Origin: Pedobacter cryoconitis
GTDB taxonomy: Bacteria; Bacteroidota; Bacteroidia; Sphingobacteriales; Sphingobacteriaceae
Direction: 5' to 3'
Assembly: GCF_014200605.1 (NCBI RefSeq)
Contig: NZ_JACHCE010000009.1
Location: 1 to 64,000, forward strand
Length of the DNA: 64,000 nt
Below are positions 28,605-38,500 of the stretch, piece by piece (positions within the stretch are counted from its first letter, which is position 1; each line of letters begins with the position of its first letter). Under the pieces are notes generated by a model. The model made no database searches. It saw only the letters and a list, made by a program, of their open reading frames with translations, and had not been told where the DNA came from. The translations under genes were made by a program, and so were the position numbers.

Positions 28605-29165
28605 TTATGTTTTTTTAGCCTGGTATACGGCTGATAAGCGTACCTCTACAAACTCGGCGATGTTCTTAAATACGAGAGAGGGTACTTTGATCTGATGATC
28701 TTCTATTTTTACTTTAAAGGCAGTTTTTGCAGTAATTATACCCTGGGCAATGAGGAGTGTTACTTTGCATTGGTAAGGTTTTGTTACGCCATGGATATCC
28801 AGGTTTCCTTCTACGTTAACCGTATAATTTCCATCCTTAGTCAGATCTGTATCATCTGTGATTCTTCCGCTGAACTTAGAAAATGGGAAACGGTCACTTT
28901 CCATATAATTTTCATTAAAGTGTTCCTGCATTAGTTTTTTCTTGAACTGAAAAGAGGTATTACTGACTTTAAAAATAATCTCTCTTGTTTTCGCATTGAT
29001 TACAGAACTGGCCGTAGTGCTTTTGCCCTCTATATCTTCCATTACAGTACTGGAAAAGAAGGAAACGGCGGCATTTTTACTGATGAAAATATCCTGGGCA
29101 TGGACATGCATTGTTAATAAACAGATGCCCAGAAGAAGTAATAATTTGTTTTTTAATGTTTTCAT
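28605..29165 (-). CDS. YceI-family periplasmic protein
   Basis: 186 residues: signal peptide (about 1-23) and a lipocalin-like YceI domain, with KNAAVSFFSSTVMEDIEGKS at the start, PFSKFSGRI and VEGNLDIHGVTKP, the family landmark. YceI proteins bind isoprenoid-like lipids. It is the third gene of the run, between the cytochrome-like lipoprotein and the DUF5777 barrel. Confidence 0.88.
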   Translation of the reverse strand: MKTLKNKLLLLLGICLLTMHVHAQDIFISKNAAVSFFSSTVMEDIEGKSTTASSVINAKTREIIFKVSNTSFQFKKKLMQEHFNENYMESDRFPFSKFSGRITDDTDLTKDGNYTVNVEGNLDIHGVTKPYQCKVTLLIAQGIITAKTAFKVKIEDHQIKVPSLVFKNIAEFVEVRLSAVYQAKKT

Positions 29166-29231
29166 ATGGCGATGATTTATTGTTTTAAAAGGGCTGCAAT
29201 CTTTGTTTGAGATCTGGCATGACCATTTTGT

Positions 29232-29597
29232 TTATTGCGGCATACCTTTGTCAAACCAGTCTTTCAGGGATTGAAGTTCTGCAGCAGTGAGTGTGCCTCC
29301 GATAGGCATTGTTTTACTGACCAGAACGACTTGTTTAATTTTGTCTGCATTTGCATTAACTGAGCTGTATCCATTGAAAGTCCAGGCACCAGCTGCTCTT
29401 TTGCCCGGTGCATGACAACCGGCACATCTGGTCTGAAATAAAGGATCAACTACAGTTGCATAGGTACCAGAAGCACCGGGAGTTCCCGGTACTTCTGGTG
29501 TGATTGGCTTAGGTTCTTCGGCCTGTTTTTTTGTACAGCTGAACAGGAAGAAGAAACTAATGACAATGACTATCAAAGGAGATGTATATTTTGACAT
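29232..29597 (-). CDS. Cytochrome c-like lipoprotein
   Basis: 121 residues with a lipobox (LFSC, Cys 21), a Pro-rich linker, and one haem-binding CAGCH (Cys 58, Cys 61, His 62). Met 97 in SKTMPIGG is the likely second axial ligand. It is a small monohaem protein anchored in the envelope. The Lipoprotein_15 gene lies 9 bases upstream and YceI 66 bases downstream, so co-transcription is likely. Confidence 0.85.
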   Translation of the reverse strand: MSKYTSPLIVIVISFFFLFSCTKKQAEEPKPITPEVPGTPGASGTYATVVDPLFQTRCAGCHAPGKRAAGAWTFNGYSSVNANADKIKQVVLVSKTMPIGGTLTAAELQSLKDWFDKGMPQ

Positions 29598-29606
29598 AAT
29601 TGTAGT

Positions 29607-30491
29607 TTAAGGGGTTAAAGCAATTGTATTTACTGTAAGAATTGGCCATAAACCTGCACCAACACTAACTCCTTTGGTATCGCCGCGTTTAGCATCCGGG
29701 CCGAAATAATAAAGCGGGTGGCCTTTGTAGGTCAATTGTTTTTTACCAGCCGAAGTAATCTGTACCATCATATCCTTTTTTAATACTGAAGGGACATTCA
29801 ATATATCCGATTCATAAATTGGCCAGGTACTGTTATTACTTAAATCTGCTTTGGTATAGGTATTCAGGTTAAATTTATCCGGTGCAAAAGCATATAACGT
29901 CCTGCCAGCTGCATCAGTTAAATATTGGGTTACACCTGTTCCTGGTTTTTCATCACCGGTATAGTTCTGTCCATCGATACCTACCAATTGATTATTGGCT
30001 AACATCACAGAGTAATCAGGTTTTGCAACAAACCATGTCCCGCCTGAACCATCACCATTGACATCTGTTTTATTGATATCGCCAGAAAAATAATATAAAG
30101 GCCATCCTTTGTAAACGGTTTGTTTTTTACCATCTGCACGGGTAATTGTGCTGATGTCTGTTGCTGTAATACCAGTTGGAGCAGTTTCATTTCCGGCATA
30201 GTATGGCATCCAGGTTACTGCGCAGCCACCTGTACAGGCTGAGGTACCGTTAGCATCAAGCGTAAAAGCATAAAGTGATTTTCCATTAGCATCTGTAAGA
30301 ATGCTGCCAAATGTTGCATTGGTGGTCAGTGCAAGGCTGGAGTTAGCAGCAGGTGGGGTGACAACAGGCGGGTTGCCATAAGGGTCCTGACCATTAGCAG
30401 GCGTAGCGTCGTTGTTTTTTGAGCAGGCTGACAACAAAACTATAACGGTTAAGCTGCAAAGGGCCAGACTTTTTTTTAGAGATGGGACCAT
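29607..30491 (-). CDS. Lipoprotein with secreted repeats (Lipoprotein_15, PF03640)
   Basis: 294 residues with a lipobox (LLSAC, Cys 23) and a Pro/Asn linker. At least two copies of the PF03640 repeat follow: FGSILTDANGKSLYAFTLD...CTGGCAVTWMPYY, and a degenerate QYLTDAAGRTLYAFAPD...NNSTWPIY that lacks the Cys pair. Each is followed by a KKQTVYKGWPLYYFSGD-type half. The function is unknown; the family is often near cytochromes or redox proteins, as here. It is the first gene of the leftward operon, divergent from the ECF sigma gene. Confidence 0.85.
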   Translation of the reverse strand: MVPSLKKSLALCSLTVIVLLSACSKNNDATPANGQDPYGNPPVVTPPAANSSLALTTNATFGSILTDANGKSLYAFTLDANGTSACTGGCAVTWMPYYAGNETAPTGITATDISTITRADGKKQTVYKGWPLYYFSGDINKTDVNGDGSGGTWFVAKPDYSVMLANNQLVGIDGQNYTGDEKPGTGVTQYLTDAAGRTLYAFAPDKFNLNTYTKADLSNNSTWPIYESDILNVPSVLKKDMMVQITSAGKKQLTYKGHPLYYFGPDAKRGDTKGVSVGAGLWPILTVNTIALTP

Positions 30492-30642
30492 AATTGTTAA
30501 GGCTAAATTTGAATAATCTTTTTAATTACTGCGGTTACGGTAATTGCAGATTAAAGGTTGCTCGTTATGGTGAAAAAATATTCTAAATAAAAAATAATTA
30601 CCTGTATTACAGCTTTTTATGTATTAAAATAAATTTTATTAT

Positions 30643-30650
30643 TAGGTTTG
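30643..30650 (+). promoter_or_regulatory. Candidate -7 element before the ECF sigma gene
   Basis: TAGGTTTG fits TAnnTTTG and lies 63 bases before the GTG start, in the 222-base divergent gap. No clear TTTG is seen at the matching distance upstream, so this is a weak call. The rest of the gap (30492-30713) shows nothing else recognisable. Confidence 0.3.
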
Positions 30651-30713
30651 GCAACCTTTCGGGGATAAGTCACGTATAGGTAGAAAATGGCGCAGGTTAA
30701 AATATAAGAATAG

Positions 30714-31307
30714 GTGCAAAGTATCATTAACGGGTGCATCAAAAAAGAAAGGTCGAGTCAGTACTTACTCTATAAAGAATTTTATAGTTATTGCATGGCT
30801 ATATGCCGTCGGTACGCTTTAAATGATGATGATGCTGCCGAAGTTTTGAATGATGGGTTTCTGAAGGTTTTCACCCATATCGGTAAATATGACCCCGTTA
30901 AACCATTTAAACCCTGGATTGCCCGTATCATCACCAATACTGCAATTGACCATTACCGGACGAACCTGAAATTTTCTGACCATGATGATGTCAGTGACCA
31001 TGAAGATATAGGCTATGCTGCTTCAGTTTATGAACAGCTGGCTTATAAAGATTTATTGATTTTGGTTCAGCAGCTTTCCCCGGCTTACCGCACCGTATTT
31101 AATTTATATGCTATTGACGGCTATTCGCATGAGGAAATAGCCGGCCTTTTAAAAATATCAACAGGAACGTCTAAATCTAACCTATTTAAAGCAAGACAAC
31201 AGTTAAGAGAAAAACTCATGGTGCTGAATATGAACAAGCCTCCGGACATCCCTGCCGACTTACAGATTGAGCGTAAGGTGGGCAGGTATAATGGAGAACA
31301 AATCTGA
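30714..31307 (+). CDS. ECF-family RNA polymerase sigma factor
   Basis: 197 residues from a GTG; an in-frame TAG directly precedes it, so the start cannot be earlier. Region 2 has FYSYCMAICRRYALNDDDAAEVLNDGFLKVF, a DPVKPFKPWIARI core-binding part, and region 4 has FNLYAIDGYSHEEIAGLLKISTGTSKSNLFKARQQLREKL. It is followed 38 bases later by a membrane protein with an anti-sigma-like head, so the two are likely a pair. Confidence 0.9.
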   Translation: MQSIINGCIKKERSSQYLLYKEFYSYCMAICRRYALNDDDAAEVLNDGFLKVFTHIGKYDPVKPFKPWIARIITNTAIDHYRTNLKFSDHDDVSDHEDIGYAASVYEQLAYKDLLILVQQLSPAYRTVFNLYAIDGYSHEEIAGLLKISTGTSKSNLFKARQQLREKLMVLNMNKPPDIPADLQIERKVGRYNGEQI

Positions 31308-31345
31308 GGATTAACAATGGAATGCAAACAAAACAATAAATACTG

Positions 31346-32689
31346 ATGAATAAAGACAATGATATAGATCAGCTATTTAAAGATGGGTTAAATGATCCGG
31401 AGATCCCTTTCAATGAAATGAACTGGGAGAAGATGGAGCGTAAACTTGATGTACAGGAGAAAAAAAGGGTTATTCCGATGTGGGTTTATACTGCAGGCGG
31501 GATAGCCGCTGCATTAGTGATTTCACTATACTTTTATTCTGCTCCGGTAACTTTAGATAAGCAGGCTATCAAAGTGCCGGTAACTGAGCATGTGGTTAAA
31601 CCTGGAAAGGAAGTTGCCCCGGTGATTGGTACGGATTCATCAAAAATACAACTGCCGGCAGACAAAATCAGATTGAAACCAGGTGTTTATGCAGAAAAAG
31701 GATTACAGACGGCATTGGCCTATACAGGTGAAGTGAAACAGGTTGTTCCTGTTTTGCCTTTTGGAACAGCTGTACTGAATTCCGGAACCACGGTGATAAA
31801 TCCTGGAAGCGTTGAAAATGTTCCGGTAACTACGGGAATAAATTCCGGAAGCACTGAAAGTGTTCCCGTGGCGACTAATCCTGTAACAACAGTTCCAGCG
31901 GGAAATATGATCGCTAAATCAAAGCAGCCGGTGGCTATAGAAACAGACAGTGCTATATTGGTTAGAAAGGCTAATGCTTTGGCGCATAGTAAAGATCCGC
32001 TGGAAAGAGTTAATGCGAATGAAATCGCACGCAGTGTGAAAAATAAAATGGAAAGTACAATACAGCCAAAAAATGATTTGATCTTAAGTGCAATGGCTGC
32101 TCCGGATATGTCTTTTACCAAAGATAGCAAGCCCTCTAAAGTAAGTTCCAATGTCGGGGTATTAGCTACTTATGCTTTTACGTCTAAAATAAGTATGACC
32201 TCTGGGGCTGTTTATTCCCGTAAATTTTATAATTCGGGAGGTACAACACCGCAAAGCAGCAGTTATCTGCCCGGTTCAGACTGGCAGGTCAGTGCAGATT
32301 GTAATGTGCTGGATATCCCTTTGAATGTAAATTATAAGATTTTTAATAAGAAGAAGCTTTCAGTGAGTTTAAATACAGGGCTTTCCAGTTATTTTATGCT
32401 GAAAGAAAAGTATCAGTTTACTACTGGTCAGGGAGATGCTCAAAAAGTCTCAAATCTGGAGCTGAATAATCAAAACCAGCATCTTTTTGGAATAGCGAAT
32501 GTATCCGTAAGTTTTGATCATCAGATTACCCCTGCGGTGAGCGTTGGGGTACAGCCATTTGCTAAACTGCCTTTGACCGGAATTGGTTATGGAGATGCAA
32601 GTCTGAAATCGGCAGGGGTATCTTTTTCTTTGAATATTGGCTTGTTCCCGGCTAAAAAACCAGGTAAATACGCAGCTGTCAGGTATTAA
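31346..32689 (+). CDS. Membrane protein with anti-sigma-like head and barrel-like tail
   Basis: 447 residues. The N-terminus (DNDIDQLFKDGLNDPEIPFNEMNWEKMERKL) is acidic and amphipathic like anti-sigma proteins of Bacteroidota, followed by one membrane segment at about 46-65. A long low-complexity linker rich in Val, Thr, Pro and Ser has near-repeats (TVINPGSVENVPVTTGIN and NSGSTESVPVATNP). The last 170 residues look like an outer-membrane beta-barrel domain (YSRKFYNSGG, LNTGLSSYFMLKE, final SLNIGLFP). Such proteins usually follow an ECF sigma gene, as here. The exact role is unproven. Confidence 0.7.
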   Translation: MNKDNDIDQLFKDGLNDPEIPFNEMNWEKMERKLDVQEKKRVIPMWVYTAGGIAAALVISLYFYSAPVTLDKQAIKVPVTEHVVKPGKEVAPVIGTDSSKIQLPADKIRLKPGVYAEKGLQTALAYTGEVKQVVPVLPFGTAVLNSGTTVINPGSVENVPVTTGINSGSTESVPVATNPVTTVPAGNMIAKSKQPVAIETDSAILVRKANALAHSKDPLERVNANEIARSVKNKMESTIQPKNDLILSAMAAPDMSFTKDSKPSKVSSNVGVLATYAFTSKISMTSGAVYSRKFYNSGGTTPQSSSYLPGSDWQVSADCNVLDIPLNVNYKIFNKKKLSVSLNTGLSSYFMLKEKYQFTTGQGDAQKVSNLELNNQNQHLFGIANVSVSFDHQITPAVSVGVQPFAKLPLTGIGYGDASLKSAGVSFSLNIGLFPAKKPGKYAAVRY

Positions 32690-32709
32690 ACAACTGCGTA
32701 TCAGCAATA

Positions 32710-33624
32710 CTATATTTTTGTAGTGATATAAGTATTTTCCAGTGTACCATCATCATATAATTTGATAATAGCATATCCGGGAGGGGTTTCCTGATAATAG
32801 TAAGGCTGTGCAGATTTCTCGTCCCCTTTACCCCACCAGAAGCCGCTCATGGCACCATTGCAATAATATTCAACTCCATTGTACCAGGCCCTGTCTAATA
32901 AATGCTGATGTCCGCTAAGACAGACTTTGACCTTGTCTTTGTATTTATAAAACAGTTTTTTAAGTTCTTTATGGTCACCATGCTGTCCGCCTTCCCAGGT
33001 ATTGGTTACCGTCAATACCGGATAGTGGGACATCAGCAGAACCGGTGTATTTGGCGCAAGCTGCTGCAATTCATTTTCCAGCCATTTGAACTGCTCCTCA
33101 TCCAGTGACGTGTTTTTATTGTTACCGTCAAGTATAATGAAATGCCAGCCGTTTTTTGAAAAGCTATAATAGCGGTTAGGTATTTTTAATCTTTTAACCA
33201 CATAGTCTTTACCATACATCTCATCTGCTTTGGATGGGGCAGCCCACCAGGTATCGTGATTACCAATACAACTGTGCACTTCATAACCTGAAATCTGGCT
33301 GATACATTTATCCCATACCGCCCATTGTTCTATGACCTGTTCACGTTTGATATTATCATAATCAGCTGCATGGATACTGTCACCGCCATTAAGAAAGAAG
33401 TCTACTTTGAGTTTTTTGATTTCCTGCAGACATTTTTCAAATCTGGTTGTTGCATCTTCAAATTGCCTGATATGCACATCTGTGATATGGGCTACAGTTA
33501 AAACCAGTTTCTTTTTGGGTGCCTTTTCGGCTTCATCCGGAACAGTGATTGCCTGAGCAGTCTTGCCAAAGGCCATTCCTAAAGCAGCAATCGGGATTGT
33601 TTTTAATAAGCTTCTTCTTTTCAT
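32710..33624 (-). CDS. Exported calcineurin-like phosphoesterase
   Basis: 304 residues with a twin-arginine-like signal (KRRSLLKT followed by a hydrophobic stretch, cleavage near AQA). The metallophosphoesterase blocks are present: AHITDVHI, NGGDSIH, IGNHDTW, MSHYPVL and LSGHQH. It is the last gene of the leftward SusC/SusD operon, 76 bases after SusD and beyond a hairpin. It may remove phosphate from the imported compound (inference). Confidence 0.85.
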   Translation of the reverse strand: MKRRSLLKTIPIAALGMAFGKTAQAITVPDEAEKAPKKKLVLTVAHITDVHIRQFEDATTRFEKCLQEIKKLKVDFFLNGGDSIHAADYDNIKREQVIEQWAVWDKCISQISGYEVHSCIGNHDTWWAAPSKADEMYGKDYVVKRLKIPNRYYSFSKNGWHFIILDGNNKNTSLDEEQFKWLENELQQLAPNTPVLLMSHYPVLTVTNTWEGGQHGDHKELKKLFYKYKDKVKVCLSGHQHLLDRAWYNGVEYYCNGAMSGFWWGKGDEKSAQPYYYQETPPGYAIIKLYDDGTLENTYITTKI

Positions 33625-33642
33625 TTTATATGTTTTTGATAA

Positions 33643-33683
33643 GAGCCTGTTTGAAACCAGCTTCCTGAGTTTTAAACAGGCTC
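33643..33683 (-). terminator. Hairpin between SusD and the phosphoesterase gene
   Basis: A perfect 10-bp stem (33643-33652 with 33674-33683) with a 21-base loop lies in the gap. The minus-strand tail (TTATCAAAAA) is a poor T run, so it may be a partial terminator or an mRNA-stabilising hairpin that lowers phosphoesterase expression relative to SusD. Confidence 0.4.
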
Positions 33684-33700
33684 AATTTGTCTTTTTATAA

Positions 33701-35500
33701 TTACCAGCCTTTAGGCTGTGTCAGTTTTGGATTTAATAGTACCTGCTGAAACGGGATCGGGAAATAATAATATTTAGCTTCATCAAATAATCTCGGTGTA
33801 TTTAAATTTTCAGGAAACATGATAAACCCTGAGGTTGTATTGCTTAAATAAAAGCTGTTACTGTTCAGGTAATACAGGACCAGTTTAGCACGTATAGCAT
33901 CAGGAATACCTGCAATCGGATCGGTCTGTTCCGGTGATTGCAGAATGGCAATGTCTTCTACCCCGTCACCTGTCACATCCATTGCACCTAATTTTGGTAC
34001 ATATATCCCCTGGGTAGGTCTTTCCAGTAATTTCCCGGCTTTCCATCTTAATAAATCTGCATATCTGAAACCTTCACAAGCGAGTTCGACGTTACGTTCA
34101 CGACGGATTTCCAGCAGCGCACCTTTATTACCGCTGCTAACCTGAGGGTACATATTGGCTAATACCTGATCTGGATTTGCATTGGCCATACCGATATTTA
34201 ATGGAGCTACACCAGCACGGTTACGCAAAATATTAATGGTGAGATCGGCATCAGTTTGCGTAATAGTTCCTAATTCTGCTTTGGCTTCTGCATTGATCAG
34301 CAGGATTTCTGCATAACGGATAACCGGAAGATCTGTAAATTCTGTATATACTTTTGTAGATGGATCTATGGCGTAAAACTTGATTTGTGCATAACCGCCA
34401 AAGGTAGGCCTGATTTTATTCGGGATACCACCCAGATTGGTTGCAAAACCTGGAGGCATAATCGTTGTGCTCATTCTTGGGTCCCTGTTTTTAAAGACGT
34501 CAGCAAATGTTTTTTTATCCCAGCCCGGGCTGGAAGTAAAAGGTGTTCCGTCCAGCATCAGGTAGGTGTCAGCAAGGGATTTGCTCAATGACCATTGCCA
34601 GTCAAAGACATAATGTGTGCTGTTGGAACGGTTGAGTGCCTGGTCATAATCCTGGTAAAAAATAATTTCTTTATTACCGCTCAGATCTGTACTGGTAAAT
34701 ACTTTTTGATAATCTTCTCCTTTTTTACCTGTATTGTAAATAGAAAAACCTGCACCCATAATTTCCTGCGAAGCAGAAGCTGCTCTTTCCAGAAATGTAT
34801 TTGCTGTTCCCTGCAGGCCCGATTCATCATGGTATTTTCGGAAAGTCCCTTCATACAGGCAGAATCTAGCCAGCATAGACATCGAAGCCCATTTGGTAAT
34901 TCTGGTTGCACTGCCACCAGGTTTTACATGACTTGCTGCATATTCAAGGTCAGCACGGATAGAATCTGCAACCAATGTACGCGGGTCTTTTGCTTTGTAA
35001 AGGGCAGCCTCATCATTTGCATCCAATACGGTGGTGTAATAAGGTACGTCGCCATATCTTTTAAGCATAGCAAAATAAAAGTTGGCTCTGTAAAAACGGG
35101 CAATACCTTTGAAATGGTCAATCGTTGCCTGATCACCTTTCACATCCTGCAGATTGTTCAGCATGTAATTTATTCTGCGCAGGTTTTTCCATTCCCATGA
35201 TTTGACATTTACCGTAGTTGCAGAGATTTTTCCCCTGATCATATTGTCAACTTCGCTGCCGCCAAGGTAAACGGATATGTTATCTGAAAACACGTCATCT
35301 GTTCCTGGCCCCAGAGCGGTCATTCCATCCATTTCATAAAAACCATTGGTATAGGTCTCTAAATCGGCAGTGGTCTTGAAGAAATCTTTAGGATCAATTG
35401 AGGTTTGTGGTGGTCTTTCCAGGAAATTTTTCTTACAACCTGTAATTAAGGTGATTGCTAGTATAACAAGTACCAGTGGAGTATAATATCTTGAGATCAT
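33701..35500 (-). CDS. RagB/SusD-family nutrient-binding lipoprotein
   Basis: 599 residues, longer than the SusD at 16270 and typical of full-size members. Lipobox LITGC (Cys 22) is followed by KKNFLERPPQTSIDPKDFF. TPR-type helices carry FYRANFYFAMLKRYGDVPYY, and the C-terminal part shows RRERNVELACEGFRYADLLRWKAG and YYFPIPFQQ. It lies 4 bases downstream of SusC and is translated from the same leftward mRNA. Confidence 0.92.
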   Translation of the reverse strand: MISRYYTPLVLVILAITLITGCKKNFLERPPQTSIDPKDFFKTTADLETYTNGFYEMDGMTALGPGTDDVFSDNISVYLGGSEVDNMIRGKISATTVNVKSWEWKNLRRINYMLNNLQDVKGDQATIDHFKGIARFYRANFYFAMLKRYGDVPYYTTVLDANDEAALYKAKDPRTLVADSIRADLEYAASHVKPGGSATRITKWASMSMLARFCLYEGTFRKYHDESGLQGTANTFLERAASASQEIMGAGFSIYNTGKKGEDYQKVFTSTDLSGNKEIIFYQDYDQALNRSNSTHYVFDWQWSLSKSLADTYLMLDGTPFTSSPGWDKKTFADVFKNRDPRMSTTIMPPGFATNLGGIPNKIRPTFGGYAQIKFYAIDPSTKVYTEFTDLPVIRYAEILLINAEAKAELGTITQTDADLTINILRNRAGVAPLNIGMANANPDQVLANMYPQVSSGNKGALLEIRRERNVELACEGFRYADLLRWKAGKLLERPTQGIYVPKLGAMDVTGDGVEDIAILQSPEQTDPIAGIPDAIRAKLVLYYLNSNSFYLSNTTSGFIMFPENLNTPRLFDEAKYYYFPIPFQQVLLNPKLTQPKGW

Positions 35501-35504
35501 GTGA

Positions 35505-38500
35505 TTAGAAATTAAGGTTCATGCCAAATGAATAGGTACGCTGAAATGGATATATATTTCCTTGTAACCCTTCAGGGTCCAGCTTTACTTTGAGTTTGGA
35601 GTATTCAAAAAGATTCTCTCCGCTGATATAGAAATGAACATTTTCCAGTTTGAGTTTCTTCAGTATGTTTTTAGGAAGGGTATAGCCTATAGTTAGATTT
35701 TTCACTCTTAAATAAGCTGCATTCTGTAAATACCGGGTGTTTGGGATACCCAGTTCTTCTCCGGTATCTTCGGCAGCATAGGCTTTGACCCTTGGAAAAT
35801 AAGCATTTGGCGTTTCTGGAGTCCAGTGATCCATATTCTGAGTAGTTACGTTTGTCCATGGCTGGGCATAGATCCCCCAGAAATAAATATTACTGCCTTG
35901 TGCGTACCAGTCTCTTTTGCCAACGCCCTGTAAGAATACCCTGACATCAAACCCTTTCCAGGATGCGGAAAGGTCAATACTGTAAGGAAGACGGATCTGG
36001 CTGTTTCCGATTTTATATAAGTCACCAGAATTACCTACTGTTTTATTTCCGAAATCTACTTTCCCATCTCCATTGCGGTCTTTAAATTTAATGTCACCCA
36101 CAAAGTACTGATATCTCTGATCGTCCGTACCTACAGCGGTCTGATTCGCATGATTTTTTAACTCATCGGCATTCTGGAAAAAACCTTCGGATTCAAGTCC
36201 CCAGATTTCACCGATCTCCATTCCTTCATAATAGCTTTTTCCATCAAATGAAAAAGACTTTGTCGGATTATCGAAACGGGTAATATAGGCCCTGCTGTCA
36301 CTGAGTGCGAAAGTTAAATTATAGGACAGGGGAGAACCGCCTACCTGTACGGCATCTCTCCAGTTCAGTCTGACTTCCCATCCTTTGGTCTTCAGGTCAG
36401 CAGAGTTTGTGGTAGGGGAAGCGGTACCAAATACGCCTGGTAATAGCTTTCCGGGAACAAGCATGTTTTTCGTATAACGCGTATATTTATCCAGGTTCAA
36501 TTCCAGTCTGTTCTTGAAAAAGGTCAGGTCGGCACCCATATTGATAGTTGAAACCTTTTCCCAGGTGAAATTGCTGGATATGGCGCCGGGAGGGTTCACA
36601 TAAGTATTTTGTTTACCGTCCAGTATCTGATTGCCTTTTCCGCTTTCCATTAAGGCTATATAATCATATTCACCAACAGAAGCCTGGTTCCCTAATACAC
36701 CGTAGGAACCTCTGATCTTAAACTGGTTCATTCCTATGGCCTCTTTTACGGGTTTGAAGAATTGTTCCTCAGAGATAACCCATCCTGCAGATGCAGAAGG
36801 TACAAAGGCCCATCTTCTGTCTGCAGCAAAACGGGAAGAACCATCATAACGACCGTTAAATTCAAGGAGATATTTTTCTTTGAAATTATAATTCAGTCTG
36901 TAAAAAATCCCCTGAACTGCCCATTCTCTAATCGTTTCTTTAATCGTCTGATCGCCGGTGGCCAGGTTTACAGAAGGGATATTATTGGATATCAGTAATT
37001 TCCTTGAGGCCTGGAAATTTGTATTGATTGAATGCTCCTGGTTATAACCTACTAAACCTGAAATAAAATGATTGCCTAATCTTTTATGAGCCTCAGTGTA
37101 GAGATTGACTACATCATATTTTGCATTGATATTTCTGTTGGTCGCATCAGATGAGGTGGCCAGAGGAGGTGCTATATTGGGCCCGGTTTTATAAGGGACA
37201 GGGATGCTGTAAGCTCTGCTCAGGGTATCAACTCTTCTAAAAGTTGCATCGCCTTTTAAAGTCCAGACATCTTTAATTAAAGAGGCATCAAAAGCAAAAG
37301 TAGTTTGAACAGTATGGTTGTCGGTGTTTCTGCGGCCGCCTTCTTTTGCTGCCCCCAGTACACTTGCACCTGCCGGGGTCCATGAACCGTCCGGATTTTT
37401 AGGGACATCAATTACATTGCTGCGGTTAATAGCCTGAAAATAGGAATCATTGTCAATGATATTCGGGGACTGATAATTGCCTGCACTAAATATGGTATTG
37501 TTAGAAAGGGTTAGCCATTTTGTAATGTTGAGATCTACTTTTCCCCTCATATTGTACAGGTTATTTTTCTCATGGGCATCACGTGCCATCCCATTCTGGC
37601 TGTAATAATTTGCGGATAAATAATAACTTACCTGGTCAGCTTTTTTAGAGATAGTTACACCTGCATTATAAGTTGGGGCAGTTTTATTATAGGCTTCTCT
37701 TAACCAATCTGTCTGGCCGATATAAAACCATTTGTTTGGATCGCCGGGATCAATAATTACGCTGGGTAACGAAGGATCTAAAGAGCGTAAACGTGCTGCC
37801 TCGACCAGTGAAGCGCTATAAGCTGGATTATATAAGGGATAGGCAGCTTCATTTTTTATTTGCAGGGCTGTATAGGGATCGGTAACTACATCAGGTAATT
37901 TACCAATGGTCCGGATAGCGGTATAAGTGTTTACACTTACATTCAGTTTATTGCTCTTTGCAGATTTAGTGGTGATTAAAACTACCCCAAAGGCAGCCCT
38001 TGAACCATAGATTGCAGCCGATGCCGCATCTTTAAGTACAGATACACTTTCTACATCGGCAGAGTTTAACATGAGCAGTTCTGAAGCAGAAAAAGGTACG
38101 TTGTCAACAAGGATAAGCGGGGCGCCGCCATTGATTGAAGTATAACCACGGATGTTGAATTCTGGTACGCTGTTCGGTTTACCGCTGGCTATGGAGATGT
38201 TCAGGTTGGGGATTAATCCCTGCAGCCCTTGCCCTAAATTGACAATAGGCCTGTTTTCAAGTTGTTTGGAGGTGATTGCATCCACTGCCCCGGTCAGGTT
38301 TGCTTTTTTCTGTGTCCCGTAACCCACCACGACAACCTCTGTTAAATCGGAAAGTACCGGCATTAGGGTGATATTCATGTTTCCTGTTTGAGAAACCGGT
38401 GCTTCCTGAGATTTGTAACCTAAATAGGTGAAAACCAGAACGGCATCTGTATTGGGTACTTTAAACTGGAAATTTCCATTTTCATCTGTTTTATACCAGG

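Noticed and set aside
34595..35200. Long rightward open frame opposite the SusD gene
   Set aside because: It is the antisense shadow of a well-supported SusD gene; its sequence is Cys- and Phe-rich with no family character.
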